Both the position numbers and the translations under genes were made by a program. The notes beneath the pieces are model-generated. The model was given only the letters and a program-made list of their open reading frames with translations, made no database searches and had not been told where the DNA came from. 64,000 nt of DNA from CAUUCX01 sp041844835. GTDB lineage: Bacteria > Bacillota > Clostridia > Peptostreptococcales > Anaerovoracaceae. The stretch is taken from assembly GCA_041844835.1 (NCBI GenBank), contig JBGZBU010000003.1, positions 22,199 to 86,198 on the forward strand, written 5' to 3'. Shown here piece after piece: positions 1-9,126 of the stretch (position 1 is its first letter; the number at the start of each line of letters is the position of its first letter).

Positions 1-172
1 TAATCATTCCCCTGTCCGGAATCAGATTTTTTGTGCACAGATTAAACAGCGTGGTTTTACCGCTTCCGTTTGCTCCAAGGAGTGTGGTTATCCTGTTTTC
101 GCCGAAGCTCAGATTTATATTGTTCAAAACCTTATTTTCACCGTAGCTGAATGTAAGATGCTTAATTTCCAT
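1..172 (-). CDS. Heme/iron ABC transporter ATP-binding protein (N-terminal part, cut by window edge)
   Basis: The first 57 or so codons of an ABC ATPase are visible; the rest lies left of the window. It begins MEIKHLTFSYGENKVL and carries an intact Walker A, GANGSGKTT, at about residues 30-38. The ATG overlaps the last 11 bases of the FecCD-type permease, so it is the last visible gene of the heme operon that starts near 4050. It should power import through that permease at the cytoplasmic face. The family (FecE/HtsC-like) is inferred from the partner permease and binding protein. Confidence 0.85.
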   Translation of the reverse strand, partial: MEIKHLTFSYGENKVLNNINLSFGENRITTLLGANGSGKTTLFNLCTKNLIPDRGMI

Positions 173-1196
173 AATCCCTGCCCCCTACTTTAAGCAGCAC
201 TATAAAAAACGGCCCGCCTATAATCGACATGAGAATCGCCGCCGGTATTTCAAACGGGTATGCGATCGTCCTGCCCACAGTGTCCGAAAAGAGCAGGAGC
301 CATGCACCTGCAAGGGCGGAAAACGGGATCAGCACTCCGTGCCTTGAACCCACCAGCATTCTCCCAATGTGCGGTACGAGCAAGCCGACAAATCCTATCG
401 GTCCGACTATCGAGGTCGCTACGGAGGCAAGAATGATGCCGACCATTGCAACTATAAATCTGTCTCTGTCCACATTTACACCAAGTCCCCGCGCGGTTTT
501 ATCGTCGAGAAGCAGTAAATTGCACTTCCTGAACATCATAAAAGCGATAATAAGGGTGACAATTGTGTACACCGCGAGCAAGCGCACGTCGGACCATGTT
601 TTCTGCGTGATGCTGCCGTTTACTATCGATTGCGTCTGTGTAAGATTGGCTCCGCCGCCGCCAAATGACACTATCGCCTGAGTGAGTCCCATAAAAATCA
701 AATTCAACGCCACTCCCACCAATATAAGTCTTACCGGCTGTACCCCGCCGTCCCATGCTATCGTGTAGATCAGAAGATATGCCGCGATGCCGCCTAAAAG
801 TGCGAATACCGGAATGCTGTAAAACAGCATGGGGAAAAATCCGCTTATTATTGCCGCCATCAACGCCGCCGCGGAGGAGATGCCGATTATTCCGGGATCC
901 GTAAGCGGATTTTTCATGACCGCCTGCAGCAGTGTCCCGGAAACGGCAAGAGCCGCCCCTGCGAGGAGAGCGATAAGCAATCTGGGCAGTCTCACGTCAT
1001 ACACGACCCCCGCATTTTGCGTGATTTTGCCGAAAATGCTGTCCCATATCTCCCGCATGCTTATATCAAGACTGCCGCTCATAAGGGATATTATAAAAGT
1101 GCCTGTTGTAAGGAGAATTATCAGCGCAAACGCAACGCCGATTCTCCTGCCGGATATGCTGCCGACTCCTCTTTTCTTATTCGGAAATTTTGCCAT
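162..1196 (-). CDS. FecCD-family heme/iron ABC transporter permease
   Basis: A 344-residue polytopic membrane protein of the BtuC/FecCD family. It has the family signatures RLPRLLIALLAGAALAVSG near residue 70 and GFVGLLVPHIGRMLVGS near residue 270, which contacts the ATPase. The start is placed at the ATG at 1196 because GGAGGAG lies 7 bases upstream; a longer reading to 1220 has no ribosome site. It overlaps the binding lipoprotein upstream and the ATPase downstream, so translation is probably coupled. Given the NEAT and Shp-like genes upstream, heme is the likely substrate, comparable to streptococcal HtsB, although siderophore or cobalamin cannot be excluded by sequence alone. Confidence 0.9.
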   Translation of the reverse strand: MAKFPNKKRGVGSISGRRIGVAFALIILLTTGTFIISLMSGSLDISMREIWDSIFGKITQNAGVVYDVRLPRLLIALLAGAALAVSGTLLQAVMKNPLTDPGIIGISSAAALMAAIISGFFPMLFYSIPVFALLGGIAAYLLIYTIAWDGGVQPVRLILVGVALNLIFMGLTQAIVSFGGGGANLTQTQSIVNGSITQKTWSDVRLLAVYTIVTLIIAFMMFRKCNLLLLDDKTARGLGVNVDRDRFIVAMVGIILASVATSIVGPIGFVGLLVPHIGRMLVGSRHGVLIPFSALAGAWLLLFSDTVGRTIAYPFEIPAAILMSIIGGPFFIVLLKVGGRDYGN

Positions 1197-2118
1197 ACAG
1201 TATCTCCTCCAATGCCTCAAGCGCTTCAGGATAATTGAATTTTGCGCTCATACCGAAAAGATTGTAATCAAGGTCATACACTCTGCCGTCCTTAACCGCC
1301 TTGAAATTTTTCCATGTGTCGTTTGTCGCGAATTCCTTTGCAAACATTTCCCGTACTTCATCGGGAACGGCGTGCGAGCCTCTCAGTATTATGTCAGGTT
1401 TCTTTTTCAACATGTCCTCAACGCTGATATTAATGAATTGCTCCGTCTCGCTGGTGTACACATTTTCTCCGCCCGCCATTTTCACGAGACTTCCCATATA
1501 TGATTTATCAGTTGCAACGACATACGAGCCCGGAAATCCCATTAGCATGAGCACTTTCGGCTTCTTTGCATTTTCCCGATTCTTACTATATCTTTCCAAA
1601 AAATCCTCATATTCCTTGCGAAGATTTTTTGCTTCTTTCTCTTTATGCAATATCACTCCCAAATCATCTATACTTTTGTACATCCCCTCCACGCTGTTCA
1701 TGTTGAGAAAACCGTATTCCAGCCCGTGTTTTTCATATTTCGGCGCAAGATCGGCGACAAGACTGGCAGGACTTAAAACCAAATCCGGATTAAGAGATTT
1801 TATGATTTCCATATCGGGATTCATCGGAAATCCGATGCGAGTCACTTCAGCATATCTTTTTGGAATTACTCCCAGTTTCGTATCGGACACCCCGACCAGA
1901 TCCACGCCGAGCCTATCGGTTATTTCCGCTATTGACGGCGACGTGGCGATCACTCGCGGAGAATCTCCCAAATTATTGATATCGCTTTTTCTTTCCGAAT
2001 GATCATCGGCGCCGCAGCCTGCCATTACATAGGTTAAAAGCAGTATAGCGGCCAGCACCGCCGGAAACATTCTATTTAAAAATCTTTTCCGCTCTTCGGA
2101 GCCTGTCTTCTTTTTCAT
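1177..2118 (-). CDS. Substrate-binding lipoprotein of heme/iron ABC transporter
   Basis: A 313-residue periplasmic-binding-protein family member (BtuF/FecB/HtsA type). A basic start, a hydrophobic stretch and the lipobox VMAGC around residue 34 mark a lipoprotein anchored outside the membrane. The motif RVIATSPSIAEITDRLGVDLVGVSD is cut here to its key elements, ATSPSIAEI and LVGVSD, typical of the N-lobe; MEIIKSLNPDLVLSP follows. It would hand ligand to the permease encoded directly downstream (20-base overlap). Its 5' end overlaps the Shp-like gene by 47 bases. Ligand identity as heme is inferred from the operon. Confidence 0.9.
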   Translation of the reverse strand: MKKKTGSEERKRFLNRMFPAVLAAILLLTYVMAGCGADDHSERKSDINNLGDSPRVIATSPSIAEITDRLGVDLVGVSDTKLGVIPKRYAEVTRIGFPMNPDMEIIKSLNPDLVLSPASLVADLAPKYEKHGLEYGFLNMNSVEGMYKSIDDLGVILHKEKEAKNLRKEYEDFLERYSKNRENAKKPKVLMLMGFPGSYVVATDKSYMGSLVKMAGGENVYTSETEQFINISVEDMLKKKPDIILRGSHAVPDEVREMFAKEFATNDTWKNFKAVKDGRVYDLDYNLFGMSAKFNYPEALEALEEILYGKISE

Positions 2119-3064
2119 ACAAGCCTTCCTCCCTCCTGTTATTCCTGTTTCTGAGCATCCTGTAAGCTATCGGCAAAGCTGCTGCACAAAGGACAAGCGC
2201 GGACACCGATATTCCTATAATCACAACCAGAATATGCAGCATGAATTTTGTTATATCTCCGTACGGCGCTCGTGATTTTTCTTTATCGCTATCGTTTTTT
2301 TTCTCGGCGCTGCTGAGAAATGCTTTTATTTCAGGACTGTTCCGGGTCAGCAGACCGTGATCAAATCCTATATGTTTCCCTGTTTCTCCTGATTTTTCAG
2401 ATAATATCCCTACATTTTGTGAAACACCGTACTCATCGCTTGACCGCTCAATATGGGGAGCAGCGGATATGCCGCCTTCCGCTCCCCCGGCTGCAGCCCC
2501 CGGCGACATATTCGCCGGCGGAGCGGAGCTCTGCACCGCTGAAGCGGTATTCACAAACACTTTAAAATCCGTATTTCCTCTTACAAGTTTGCCCATGGAA
2601 CCGTAAAAAACTACGGTTCTTCCCATGGGTTCGACGAAAAATTCCATCCTTATGATTGAATTTTTTGAGGGGATTTGAAATCTCGTATCCTTAAAATCAG
2701 CCCCCGTTCGGGTCACCTGATACGGAACCGGCGTATATCCGCTCCCGCCCCTTTTCTGTACGGCAAATTTCATGGAGCTTATGTGCTGCGCCAATTTATT
2801 TCTGGTTGTGATCCAAATTCGCCCCTGATCGTCGGTTTCAACGAGAGCCTGTGGGAATAACACGCTCTCCGTCATTCCCTGTCCGATCCCCTCATTTTGC
2901 CCCGGGTCTTCTATTACTCCCGTGACGGGATGTCTGTAGTGAGGGGTCATAGAAGCGATTTCAACGGTTCCTCCATATGACGGCGCCGCAGCACAAATCG
3001 GAATGATGAACAGCAGCAGGAGGAGCATTTTTCTTATAACAGTATTTTTCATCCTAAAGATCAT
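2072..3064 (-). CDS. Shp-like cell-surface heme-binding protein
   Basis: A 330-residue exported, membrane-anchored protein. A signal peptide (MLLLLLFIIPICAAAPSYGG) is followed by a domain of about 150 residues that resembles the streptococcal Shp heme-binding domain: an early ASMTPHYRHPVTGVIEDPG segment, QGMTESVLFPQALV, and Met residues that could be axial heme ligands. A low-complexity Pro/Ala/Gly linker follows, then a C-terminal membrane helix near residues 280-302 and a basic cytoplasmic tail. The start ATG overlaps the stop of the NEAT gene (ATGA). In streptococci Shp passes heme to HtsA; the same order of genes here suggests the same relay. The Shp assignment rests on motif memory, so it is moderate. 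Confidence 0.7.
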   Translation of the reverse strand: MIFRMKNTVIRKMLLLLLFIIPICAAAPSYGGTVEIASMTPHYRHPVTGVIEDPGQNEGIGQGMTESVLFPQALVETDDQGRIWITTRNKLAQHISSMKFAVQKRGGSGYTPVPYQVTRTGADFKDTRFQIPSKNSIIRMEFFVEPMGRTVVFYGSMGKLVRGNTDFKVFVNTASAVQSSAPPANMSPGAAAGGAEGGISAAPHIERSSDEYGVSQNVGILSEKSGETGKHIGFDHGLLTRNSPEIKAFLSSAEKKNDSDKEKSRAPYGDITKFMLHILVVIIGISVSALVLCAAALPIAYRMLRNRNNRREEGLYEKEDRLRRAEKIFK

Positions 3065-4050
3065 ATTTTCAATTCTCCTTCAAATGCATCAAGATAAGAA
3101 GATCTCTTCATTTCTCCCGATATTTTTCTCATAAACACAGCTATCACGGCAATGCTTGCCGCTATTAATGCCAATATAAAAAACAAAATGCCCAGAATGA
3201 TTCCTTTGCTTTCCCTGGTTTCCAAGTCTTTCCCGCTCTCAGGATTTTTCGATGCCTCTCCAATCTCTCCCGCCGTATCAAACTCAACCGGAACTATCTC
3301 CGCGCCATCCAAAGTGCCGCCGGGAGCAATCACATCCGTTACGGGCATTGCCGTAAGCAGCGGTCCGGGGCGAAACCCCTCCGCCCGCACCTCCGTGTCG
3401 GTCGATACGACGGGAAGCAACTCATGTTTCTTGCCTTGCGTATCATTCGCACTTACACCGGCATCCGCCTGTTTTTGCAATTCCACCTTTGCCAAAATGT
3501 CACTATCGGCATTTTTTTCTATTATCTCTTGTTTCAAACTTTTTTCTATCGGCTTGATACTGCTCCAGTCGACTTTTATCCTTGCCTCTATGGGTTTATC
3601 CCCCATCACCTCGACTTTCGGATCCACCATGCATCTATAGAATTCTTTCCCGGGATTTATCGGGAAAATAAATATTCTGGGCCGCTTTTGTCCGTCTATT
3701 TCAAAATTATACGCCCGTGCCTCCGCCTTTGAAAAATCTTGTTTTTCTTCATCGAAATTATAAAACGATACAAGCGATGCCGTGATTCCCGTGACTTCTA
3801 TTATCCGTGTCTCCATAAACATTGTCGCTTTCCCGTCTTTCACTTCAACTTCAGCCTCGGGAATTATTCCTTTATTTCCCATTGACGGCTTGTCCATGAA
3901 CTGGTGCCACAAGGCGATATTGACGGTATATATTCCGTCTTTCAGCTCAATCGGATCCGCATTTCCCGCCCAGGCGCTCTGCGCAAATATTACAAGCGCG
4001 CACAGCGCAGCCGGTATTGCGATCTTTAATTTTAAAAATTTCTTTTTCAA
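3061..4050 (-). CDS. NEAT-domain heme-binding surface protein
   Basis: A 329-residue secreted protein with a TTG start at 4050, chosen because AGGAGG lies 8 bases upstream; upstream ATGs lack a site. The signal peptide ends near AQSAWA. Residues about 30-160 look like a NEAT domain: DGIYTVNIALWHQ, PSMGNKGI, VEVKDGKATMFM and a late FYRCMVDPKVEVM strand. A linker and a C-terminal membrane helix (GIILGILFFILALIAASI) anchor it, with no LPXTG sorting signal. As first gene of the operon it probably captures heme at the surface for the Shp-like protein. The usual NEAT heme-ligand tyrosine pattern is not clear, so heme binding itself is inferred. Confidence 0.75.
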   Translation of the reverse strand: MKKKFLKLKIAIPAALCALVIFAQSAWAGNADPIELKDGIYTVNIALWHQFMDKPSMGNKGIIPEAEVEVKDGKATMFMETRIIEVTGITASLVSFYNFDEEKQDFSKAEARAYNFEIDGQKRPRIFIFPINPGKEFYRCMVDPKVEVMGDKPIEARIKVDWSSIKPIEKSLKQEIIEKNADSDILAKVELQKQADAGVSANDTQGKKHELLPVVSTDTEVRAEGFRPGPLLTAMPVTDVIAPGGTLDGAEIVPVEFDTAGEIGEASKNPESGKDLETRESKGIILGILFFILALIAASIAVIAVFMRKISGEMKRSSYLDAFEGELKI

Positions 4051-4120
4051 GAGATTTCCTCCTATCCGTCCATGCATAAAAAATATTTGAAACATACGAA
4101 TGACGCAGGACTGAAAATGC

Positions 4121-4136
4121 ATGGATAATATTCCAT
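4121..4136. promoter_or_regulatory. Imperfect palindrome upstream of heme operon
   Basis: ATGGATAATATTCCAT is a 16-base imperfect palindrome about 70 bases upstream of the NEAT start, in AT-rich DNA where the heme operon promoter should lie. A metal- or heme-responsive repressor could bind it. No clear -35 box accompanies it and it does not match the Fur consensus well, so this is a weak call. Confidence 0.25.
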
Positions 4137-4167
4137 AAAAATTTGATTTTGTTTTGTATTTTTTACG

Positions 4168-4527
4168 CTATTTTATGGTTTTTATTCTGAACAGAAAAAC
4201 ATAATATTTGGCGGCGATAACTGCCAGAATAATTACCTTGCCTATGTGTGAGGGGCAAAAATACAAAGCCGCGAGGAGCATCACCGATGCCAGCGTCAGA
4301 ATTTTTGCTTTTTGCCCCGGCGTCATGCCGTTTCCTTTTGTCAAGGGCTCCAAATTATTTCTGTACAGTTTTGTGCTTATAAACCAATTGTTGAATCTTG
4401 CAGATCCTTTTGCAAGGAAAAGCGCCGCAAGCAGCAAAAACGGAGTGGTGGGCAGGATCGGGATAATTGCCCCAACCGCTCCTATAACAATACATATCAA
4501 TCCTAAAAACGTGAATATAATTCTCAT
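4168..4527 (-). CDS. DUF454 (YbaN-like) inner membrane protein
   Basis: A 119-residue membrane protein of the DUF454/YbaN family. It shows the family hallmarks: an N-terminal helix, GAVGAIIPILPTTPFLLLA near residues 18-36, and FLAKGSARFNNWF right after. Two further hydrophobic helices follow. The start at 4527 has AGAGGAG 6 bases upstream; a longer reading to 4593 has none. Function of the family is unknown. It lies between the M29 aminopeptidase and the heme operon and is probably transcribed separately from the aminopeptidase, because a terminator intervenes. Confidence 0.85.
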   Translation of the reverse strand: MRIIFTFLGLICIVIGAVGAIIPILPTTPFLLLAALFLAKGSARFNNWFISTKLYRNNLEPLTKGNGMTPGQKAKILTLASVMLLAALYFCPSHIGKVIILAVIAAKYYVFLFRIKTIK

Positions 4528-4673
4528 ACATTCTCCTCTAATTAAAATAGAAATATATATCATTCCGGTTAGCCTGCGCAAACACTCTATCACTTATGGG
4601 CTTTAAAGTAAATAAAAAATATTAAGATGTTTTTGTTATAAGCCTGTTTCGCATTTAAAAAAGAAAAAAGAAT

Positions 4674-4723
4674 CATATAAAAAAATTCCTTTCATCGTTT
4701 TTTATATGATGAGAGGAATTTTT
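4674..4723 (-). terminator. Rho-independent terminator after the M29 aminopeptidase
   Basis: Arms 4681-4696 and 4708-4723 pair over 16 bases with one G-T wobble around an 11-base loop. Read on the minus strand the stem is followed by a T run. It closes the aminopeptidase transcript; the symmetric A/T flanks could also work for the opposite strand. Confidence 0.75.
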
Positions 4724-4766
4724 AGATGGAAATCATTCCTATGGAACCATTCTTACGGGAAGATTC

Positions 4767-5876
4767 CTATTTCAGATTTTCAGGATTTAAGCACTGAAGC
4801 TCGGGCAAGAGGAATACGCCGTCTTTTCTTATGAGCACATCGTCGAAATAAATTTCTCCGCCGCCATATTCCGGACGCTGAATCCACACCAAATCCCAGT
4901 GAATTGCGGATTTATTGCCGTTAAATGCATCCTCATATGCCGCACCCGGCGTGAAGTGAATGCTGCCGGCTATTTTTTCATCAAAAAGCGTATCTTTCAT
5001 TGGATGCAGTATATAAGGATTTACGCCTATTGCAAATTCACCTATATATCTTGCACCCTCATCCGTGTCAAGTATTCCGTTGATGCGCTCCGTATCATTG
5101 GCAGTTGCATTTATAATTTTACCGTCTTTAAATTCAAAAACAATATTTTCAAATGTGAATCCTTTTTCTTCTGACGGAGTATTGTATGAAATCACACCGT
5201 TTACGGAGTCCTTAACAGGCGCCGTATATATTTCTCCGTCAGGGATATTCATGTTTCCCGCACATTTTATCGTGGGGATTCCTTTTATTGAAAAGCTTAT
5301 ATCCGTTCCCGGACCCACCATGCGCACCTTATCGGTTTTATCCATAAGCACTTTTAAGGATTCCATCGCTTCATTCATCTTGCTGTAATCAAGCGTGCAA
5401 ACGTCAAAATAGAAATCCTCAAACGACTCCAGGCTGGTGTTTGCGAGCTGCGCCATTGAATTGTTCGGATATCTGAGCACCACCCATTTCGTGCGGTTCA
5501 CTCTGTAGTCCAGCACCGGTCTGAGTTTTTTTGCATACAATGACTGTTTTTCAACCGGAACATCGGACAGTTCCGCCGCATTATTCCCCGCCCTGATTGC
5601 GATATAGGCATCCATATCTTTCATTTGATTCAATTGATGATTGCATTCAAATTCGAGCTGTTCATCTGAGCATTCCATCATTATATCTCTGATAATGCTG
5701 GAATCCCTTATATGAACATATGGATAAGCTCCGTTTTTATAAACGGCGCGCACAATTTCTTTTACAAGCGGTTTCGTACAATCTCCTTCATAATCGATCA
5801 GCACTTTTTCTCCCGCCTTGATTGCGACCGAAAAATTAACCAAAATATCCGCCAATTTTTTTACTCTAGCATCCAT
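4767..5876 (-). CDS. M29-family metallo-aminopeptidase
   Basis: A 369-residue cytosolic aminopeptidase of peptidase family M29 (AmpS/PepS/AmpT type), which removes N-terminal residues from peptides using two metal ions. It starts MDARVKKLADILVNFSV with KAGEKVLI, the usual family N-terminus. The metal-binding C-terminal region is recognisable: RYIGEFAIGVNP, then IHFTPGAAYEDAF and AIHWDLVW, with the Glu, His and Asp ligands in place. Length matches the family (360-410). GGAGGGAG lies 4-5 bases before the ATG. It is followed by a strong terminator and looks like its own unit or the end of the unit beginning with the metallo-hydrolase, 29 bases upstream. Confidence 0.92.
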   Translation of the reverse strand: MDARVKKLADILVNFSVAIKAGEKVLIDYEGDCTKPLVKEIVRAVYKNGAYPYVHIRDSSIIRDIMMECSDEQLEFECNHQLNQMKDMDAYIAIRAGNNAAELSDVPVEKQSLYAKKLRPVLDYRVNRTKWVVLRYPNNSMAQLANTSLESFEDFYFDVCTLDYSKMNEAMESLKVLMDKTDKVRMVGPGTDISFSIKGIPTIKCAGNMNIPDGEIYTAPVKDSVNGVISYNTPSEEKGFTFENIVFEFKDGKIINATANDTERINGILDTDEGARYIGEFAIGVNPYILHPMKDTLFDEKIAGSIHFTPGAAYEDAFNGNKSAIHWDLVWIQRPEYGGGEIYFDDVLIRKDGVFLLPELQCLNPENLK

Positions 5877-5905
5877 AAACTCCCTCCATTTTTTATTATA
5901 TAATT

Positions 5906-7558
5906 TTATTTATTATCTTTTGTTGTAATCAATGACCCCAAATTCAATGTATTTTTTTCAAGCATGAGAAGCAGGTTGTTAATTTGAACAATTCTGTCCG
6001 GGGAAACATCATCAGCCACGGATAGCTGTGTATTATAAAGTATCGTTTCCAAATTGTTGTGTATTGATGCGATTTTATCGCGTACATCAGTCACGGCGGC
6101 ATCATCCAGCGCATCCCTCAGAGCCTGCGCTCTGTTTGTAACCTCGTTTTTAACAAGATCATATTCGCTGACGCCCAAAATGACTTCCGCGTCTAAATTC
6201 AATTCCGCTTTTACAGCAGCCGCAAAATCGAGCTTTGACTGTTCCTCCCCATGCACTAAAAATATATGTTTGGGCACCATTTGCAGCCCCATAAGCCAAT
6301 CCATCAATCCGTCTTTGTCCGCATGTCCGGAAAACCCTTCCAAATTATGAATTTGCGCATTTACTTTTATGATCTCGCCGAATAAGGATACTTCTGCGGC
6401 TCCCTCAATCAAAGTCCTGCCCAGTGTTCCTTCCGCCTGATAGCCCACAAATATAATGCTGTTTTTTGCATTCCAGAGATTGTGCTTGAGGTGGTGCCTT
6501 ATTCTGCCCGCTTCACACATACCGCTTGCGGATATTATTACTTTCGGTTTGGTGTCAAAATTCAGCCGGCGCGATTCGTCCGTGCTTCTGGTAAAGTTTA
6601 AATTTTTAAAGTCAAGCGGATTTTTGCCTGCAAGTATATAGCTCTTTGTTTCATCATCAAACACATGAGCATTTTCGCGAAAAACCTGTGTTACATTCGT
6701 CGCCATCGGACTGTCTATGTATACCGACAAATCGTCAAGCTCCCGGCGCAATTCCGGATGACTATCATAAAATCGCGCAAATTCAAATATGAGCTCCTGC
6801 GTGCGTCCAACGGCAAACGACGGGATGATGACATTGCCTCCACGTTTCTTGGTTTCAAGTATTATATTAAAAAGCTCGTCCACGCTGGTTGAGTTTTTGG
6901 GGTGCACTCGATTGCCGTATGTGGCTTCCATTATTACATAGTCGGCTTTTTTAATCTTGACCGGATCCCTCAGTATCGGCCTGTGCGGAACGCCCAGATC
7001 ACCGGTAAATACAAGTTTGCTCACATTCCCGTCTTCTTCAATCCAAAGTTCCGTAATGGCGGAGCCGAGTATATGTCCTGCATCGTTAAAAACTATTGAG
7101 ACCGTGTCCGAAAGCCTCGCCAGTTCATCGTATAAAATCGGTTTCAGCAGCGGAATCACGCGCTCCGCGTCTTCAATCGTGTAAAGAGGTTCTATCAGCG
7201 GTCTGCCGTTTCTCTCGAGTTTGCGATTTTTCCACTCCGCTTCTTTTTCCTGAATATGTCCGCTGTCCGTAAGCATGATGGGAAGCAGACTCGCTGTAGA
7301 ATGAGTACAGTAAATATGTCCGTGGAATCCCCGTTTAACAAGCAGCGGCAAACGCCCGCAGTGATCAATATGTGCATGAGATATTATCACAAAATCGATT
7401 TCCGACGGATCAAATGGAAACGGTTCATAATTCAATGCATCATGCGCTTTTGATCCCTGAAACATACCGCAATCCAAGAGGATTTTTTTATCCTTGGTGC
7501 TTATTAAATGACAGGACCCCGTTACACCGCTCGCAGCGCCGCAAAATTTTATTTTCAT
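5906..7558 (-). CDS. Beta-lactamase-fold/beta-CASP RNA-processing-type metallo-hydrolase
   Basis: A 550-residue protein of the MBL-fold beta-CASP group (YSH1/CPSF73-like bacterial members), a probable RNA nuclease in the cytosol. The MBL motif HAHIDH is at residues 61-66; VFTGDLG follows as motif 3; beta-CASP signatures IIPSFAVGRTQEL, DSPMATNVTQVF and SASGMCEAGRIRHHL are intact; GFSGHADKDGL carries the last His. The C-terminal 80 residues are less conserved. I place the start at MKIKFCG, where the domain begins; a GTG at 7588 would add ten residues. It is not RNase J, which has a different length and C-terminal domain. RNA substrate is inferred from the family. Confidence 0.88.
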   Translation of the reverse strand: MKIKFCGAASGVTGSCHLISTKDKKILLDCGMFQGSKAHDALNYEPFPFDPSEIDFVIISHAHIDHCGRLPLLVKRGFHGHIYCTHSTASLLPIMLTDSGHIQEKEAEWKNRKLERNGRPLIEPLYTIEDAERVIPLLKPILYDELARLSDTVSIVFNDAGHILGSAITELWIEEDGNVSKLVFTGDLGVPHRPILRDPVKIKKADYVIMEATYGNRVHPKNSTSVDELFNIILETKKRGGNVIIPSFAVGRTQELIFEFARFYDSHPELRRELDDLSVYIDSPMATNVTQVFRENAHVFDDETKSYILAGKNPLDFKNLNFTRSTDESRRLNFDTKPKVIISASGMCEAGRIRHHLKHNLWNAKNSIIFVGYQAEGTLGRTLIEGAAEVSLFGEIIKVNAQIHNLEGFSGHADKDGLMDWLMGLQMVPKHIFLVHGEEQSKLDFAAAVKAELNLDAEVILGVSEYDLVKNEVTNRAQALRDALDDAAVTDVRDKIASIHNNLETILYNTQLSVADDVSPDRIVQINNLLLMLEKNTLNLGSLITTKDNK

Positions 7559-7667
7559 ATCATTCACCCGGATATTCGGCGCTTTCACGCCTCGTCACAT
7601 TTATACTCGCCCGTTCGGGCTCAACGGTAAACACCTACAAGACAAGGATATCACAAAAGAGTGGATT

Positions 7668-7712
7668 TCTCAAATCAAAAACCGCGGATATAATATCCGC
7701 GGTTTTGATTCA
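7668..7712 (-). terminator. Terminator of the pyrimidine cluster
   Basis: A GC-rich stem with core CCGCGGATA and its complement around 7681-7704, extended by AATCAAAA arms with one bulged base, is followed on the minus strand by a T run. It sits 45 bases after the stop of the M20 amidohydrolase and ends the preT-preA-amidohydrolase transcript. Confidence 0.8.
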
Positions 7713-7756
7713 AATTTACGGCACTTGATTAAAATGCCGGATCAATATCAATCTCC

Positions 7757-9022
7757 CTAGTCTTCTTTGTCAGCCTTGAGAACTGCATTGAGAAGCACGG
7801 TTGCAGCAAGAGTACACGACTCATCGCTTGTGTGCTCAAGCTCAGTATGAGAAAGTCCCTTTTCCGATTCTACGAATATCATTGTGGTAGGGATCATGTA
7901 TGCGCAGAACTGAGCATCATGTCCGGCGCCGGAGTGAATATCCTGATGAGGGATATTTGCTTCTGTAGCCGCTTCTTCCACATACTTCCTGAGAGTCTCA
8001 TCAAAGTAAACGGTATCTCTTTTCCAAGCCTCTTTGATCTCACATTTGCAGCCTGCCCATTCCTTTGTAGGGAGAGTCTTTACAATATTGAGAACCTGCT
8101 CAAGCACTTCCGGTTTCTCGTGTCTCACATCCAGTGAAAATTCAACGAAATCAGGAATTACAGTGTGTACGCACGGATGAATTACCACTTCGCCTGTAGT
8201 GTATACGAGCTCAGGATATCCGAGCTTGTCGATTTCATCATGCAGGTAGATCAGAGCCTGTGACGCCGCATAAAGAGCGTCCTTTCTCTTATTCATAGGG
8301 AATGTACCCGCGTGTGCGGACTGTCCCGTGAAATTGATTCTGTAGTTGAACATGCCGAGTACGCAATCAACTACGCCGACTTTATTCCCGGCATCCTCAA
8401 GGATAGGGCCCTGCTCGATATGCATTTCAAACATGCATTTGTAATCATCGGGATTTATTCTGTTCTTCTTGTCGCCTTTATATTTGAAATTTTCAAGCTG
8501 AGAACCGAATGTAGTCTCCTTGTCGAGGACGCTAACGGATTTCATCATATTGTCAAACTCAAAATTCTTTGAGATTTCTTTCGGTAGGTAATCGTGACAA
8601 ATAATACCGGATACCATCATTGCCGGCGGGTAGAGTGAACCTTCTTCATTTGTCCAAATCATAGCTACGAGATCGTGCCTATGTGGGATATTGTTTGCAG
8701 CAACAGCCTCCAAAACTTCCATTCCGCCTATAACGCCGAGTATTCCGTCATAGTTACCGCCGTTTTTTACGGAGTCGCAGTGTGAACCCATTACAATCTT
8801 TTTAAGACCCGGCTCCGAGCCTTTCAATGTCGCATACATACAAGCAACATCATCACAAGTGATTTCCGCACCGATGGCTTCCATTCTCTGAACAAAGTAA
8901 TCTCTCGCCATAAGCGCTTCAGGGGAAAGGGAATATCTCGTAATTCCACCATGACCCGCATCACCGAATTTTGCAAATGTATGGATTTTTTCACTCATTC
9001 TTTTAAGATCTGCCTGATACAT
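7757..9022 (-). CDS. M20-family N-carbamoyl amino acid / ureido hydrolase
   Basis: A 421-residue zinc-dependent amidohydrolase of the HyuC/AllC/beta-ureidopropionase group. The first metal site is in GSHCDSVKNGGNYDGILG (His81, Asp92); IWTNEEGSLYPPAMM carries the catalytic Glu, and GQSAHAGTFPM and GAGHDAQFCA mark the dimerisation and C-terminal metal regions. AGGAGGAGG precedes the ATG. It is the third gene after preT and preA. With PreTA making dihydropyrimidines, hydrolysis of N-carbamoyl-beta-amino acids would be the fitting job, but the dihydropyrimidinase needed between them is not in the window, so allantoate or N-carbamoyl-alpha-amino acids remain possible. Confidence 0.85.
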   Translation of the reverse strand: MYQADLKRMSEKIHTFAKFGDAGHGGITRYSLSPEALMARDYFVQRMEAIGAEITCDDVACMYATLKGSEPGLKKIVMGSHCDSVKNGGNYDGILGVIGGMEVLEAVAANNIPHRHDLVAMIWTNEEGSLYPPAMMVSGIICHDYLPKEISKNFEFDNMMKSVSVLDKETTFGSQLENFKYKGDKKNRINPDDYKCMFEMHIEQGPILEDAGNKVGVVDCVLGMFNYRINFTGQSAHAGTFPMNKRKDALYAASQALIYLHDEIDKLGYPELVYTTGEVVIHPCVHTVIPDFVEFSLDVRHEKPEVLEQVLNIVKTLPTKEWAGCKCEIKEAWKRDTVYFDETLRKYVEEAATEANIPHQDIHSGAGHDAQFCAYMIPTTMIFVESEKGLSHTELEHTSDESCTLAATVLLNAVLKADKED

Positions 9023-9073
9023 TTTTTTACCTCCTCCTGTAATTAAAAGTACCCTACAAAAATAAGAATACAG

Positions 9074-9120
9074 TCATAATCATCCCCCGTGCTGTGCACG
9101 GGGGTGAATATGGTTATGAT
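9074..9120. other. Nested hairpin between preA and the amidohydrolase gene
   Basis: A perfect 9-base GC-rich stem, CCCCCGTGC at 9084-9092 with its complement at 9096-9104 around a 3-base loop, is enclosed by a weaker outer pairing (TCATAA with TTATGA). No T run follows on the minus strand, so it is more likely an mRNA-stability or partial-attenuation element within the operon than a full terminator. Confidence 0.5.
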
Positions 9121-9126
9121 CATATT

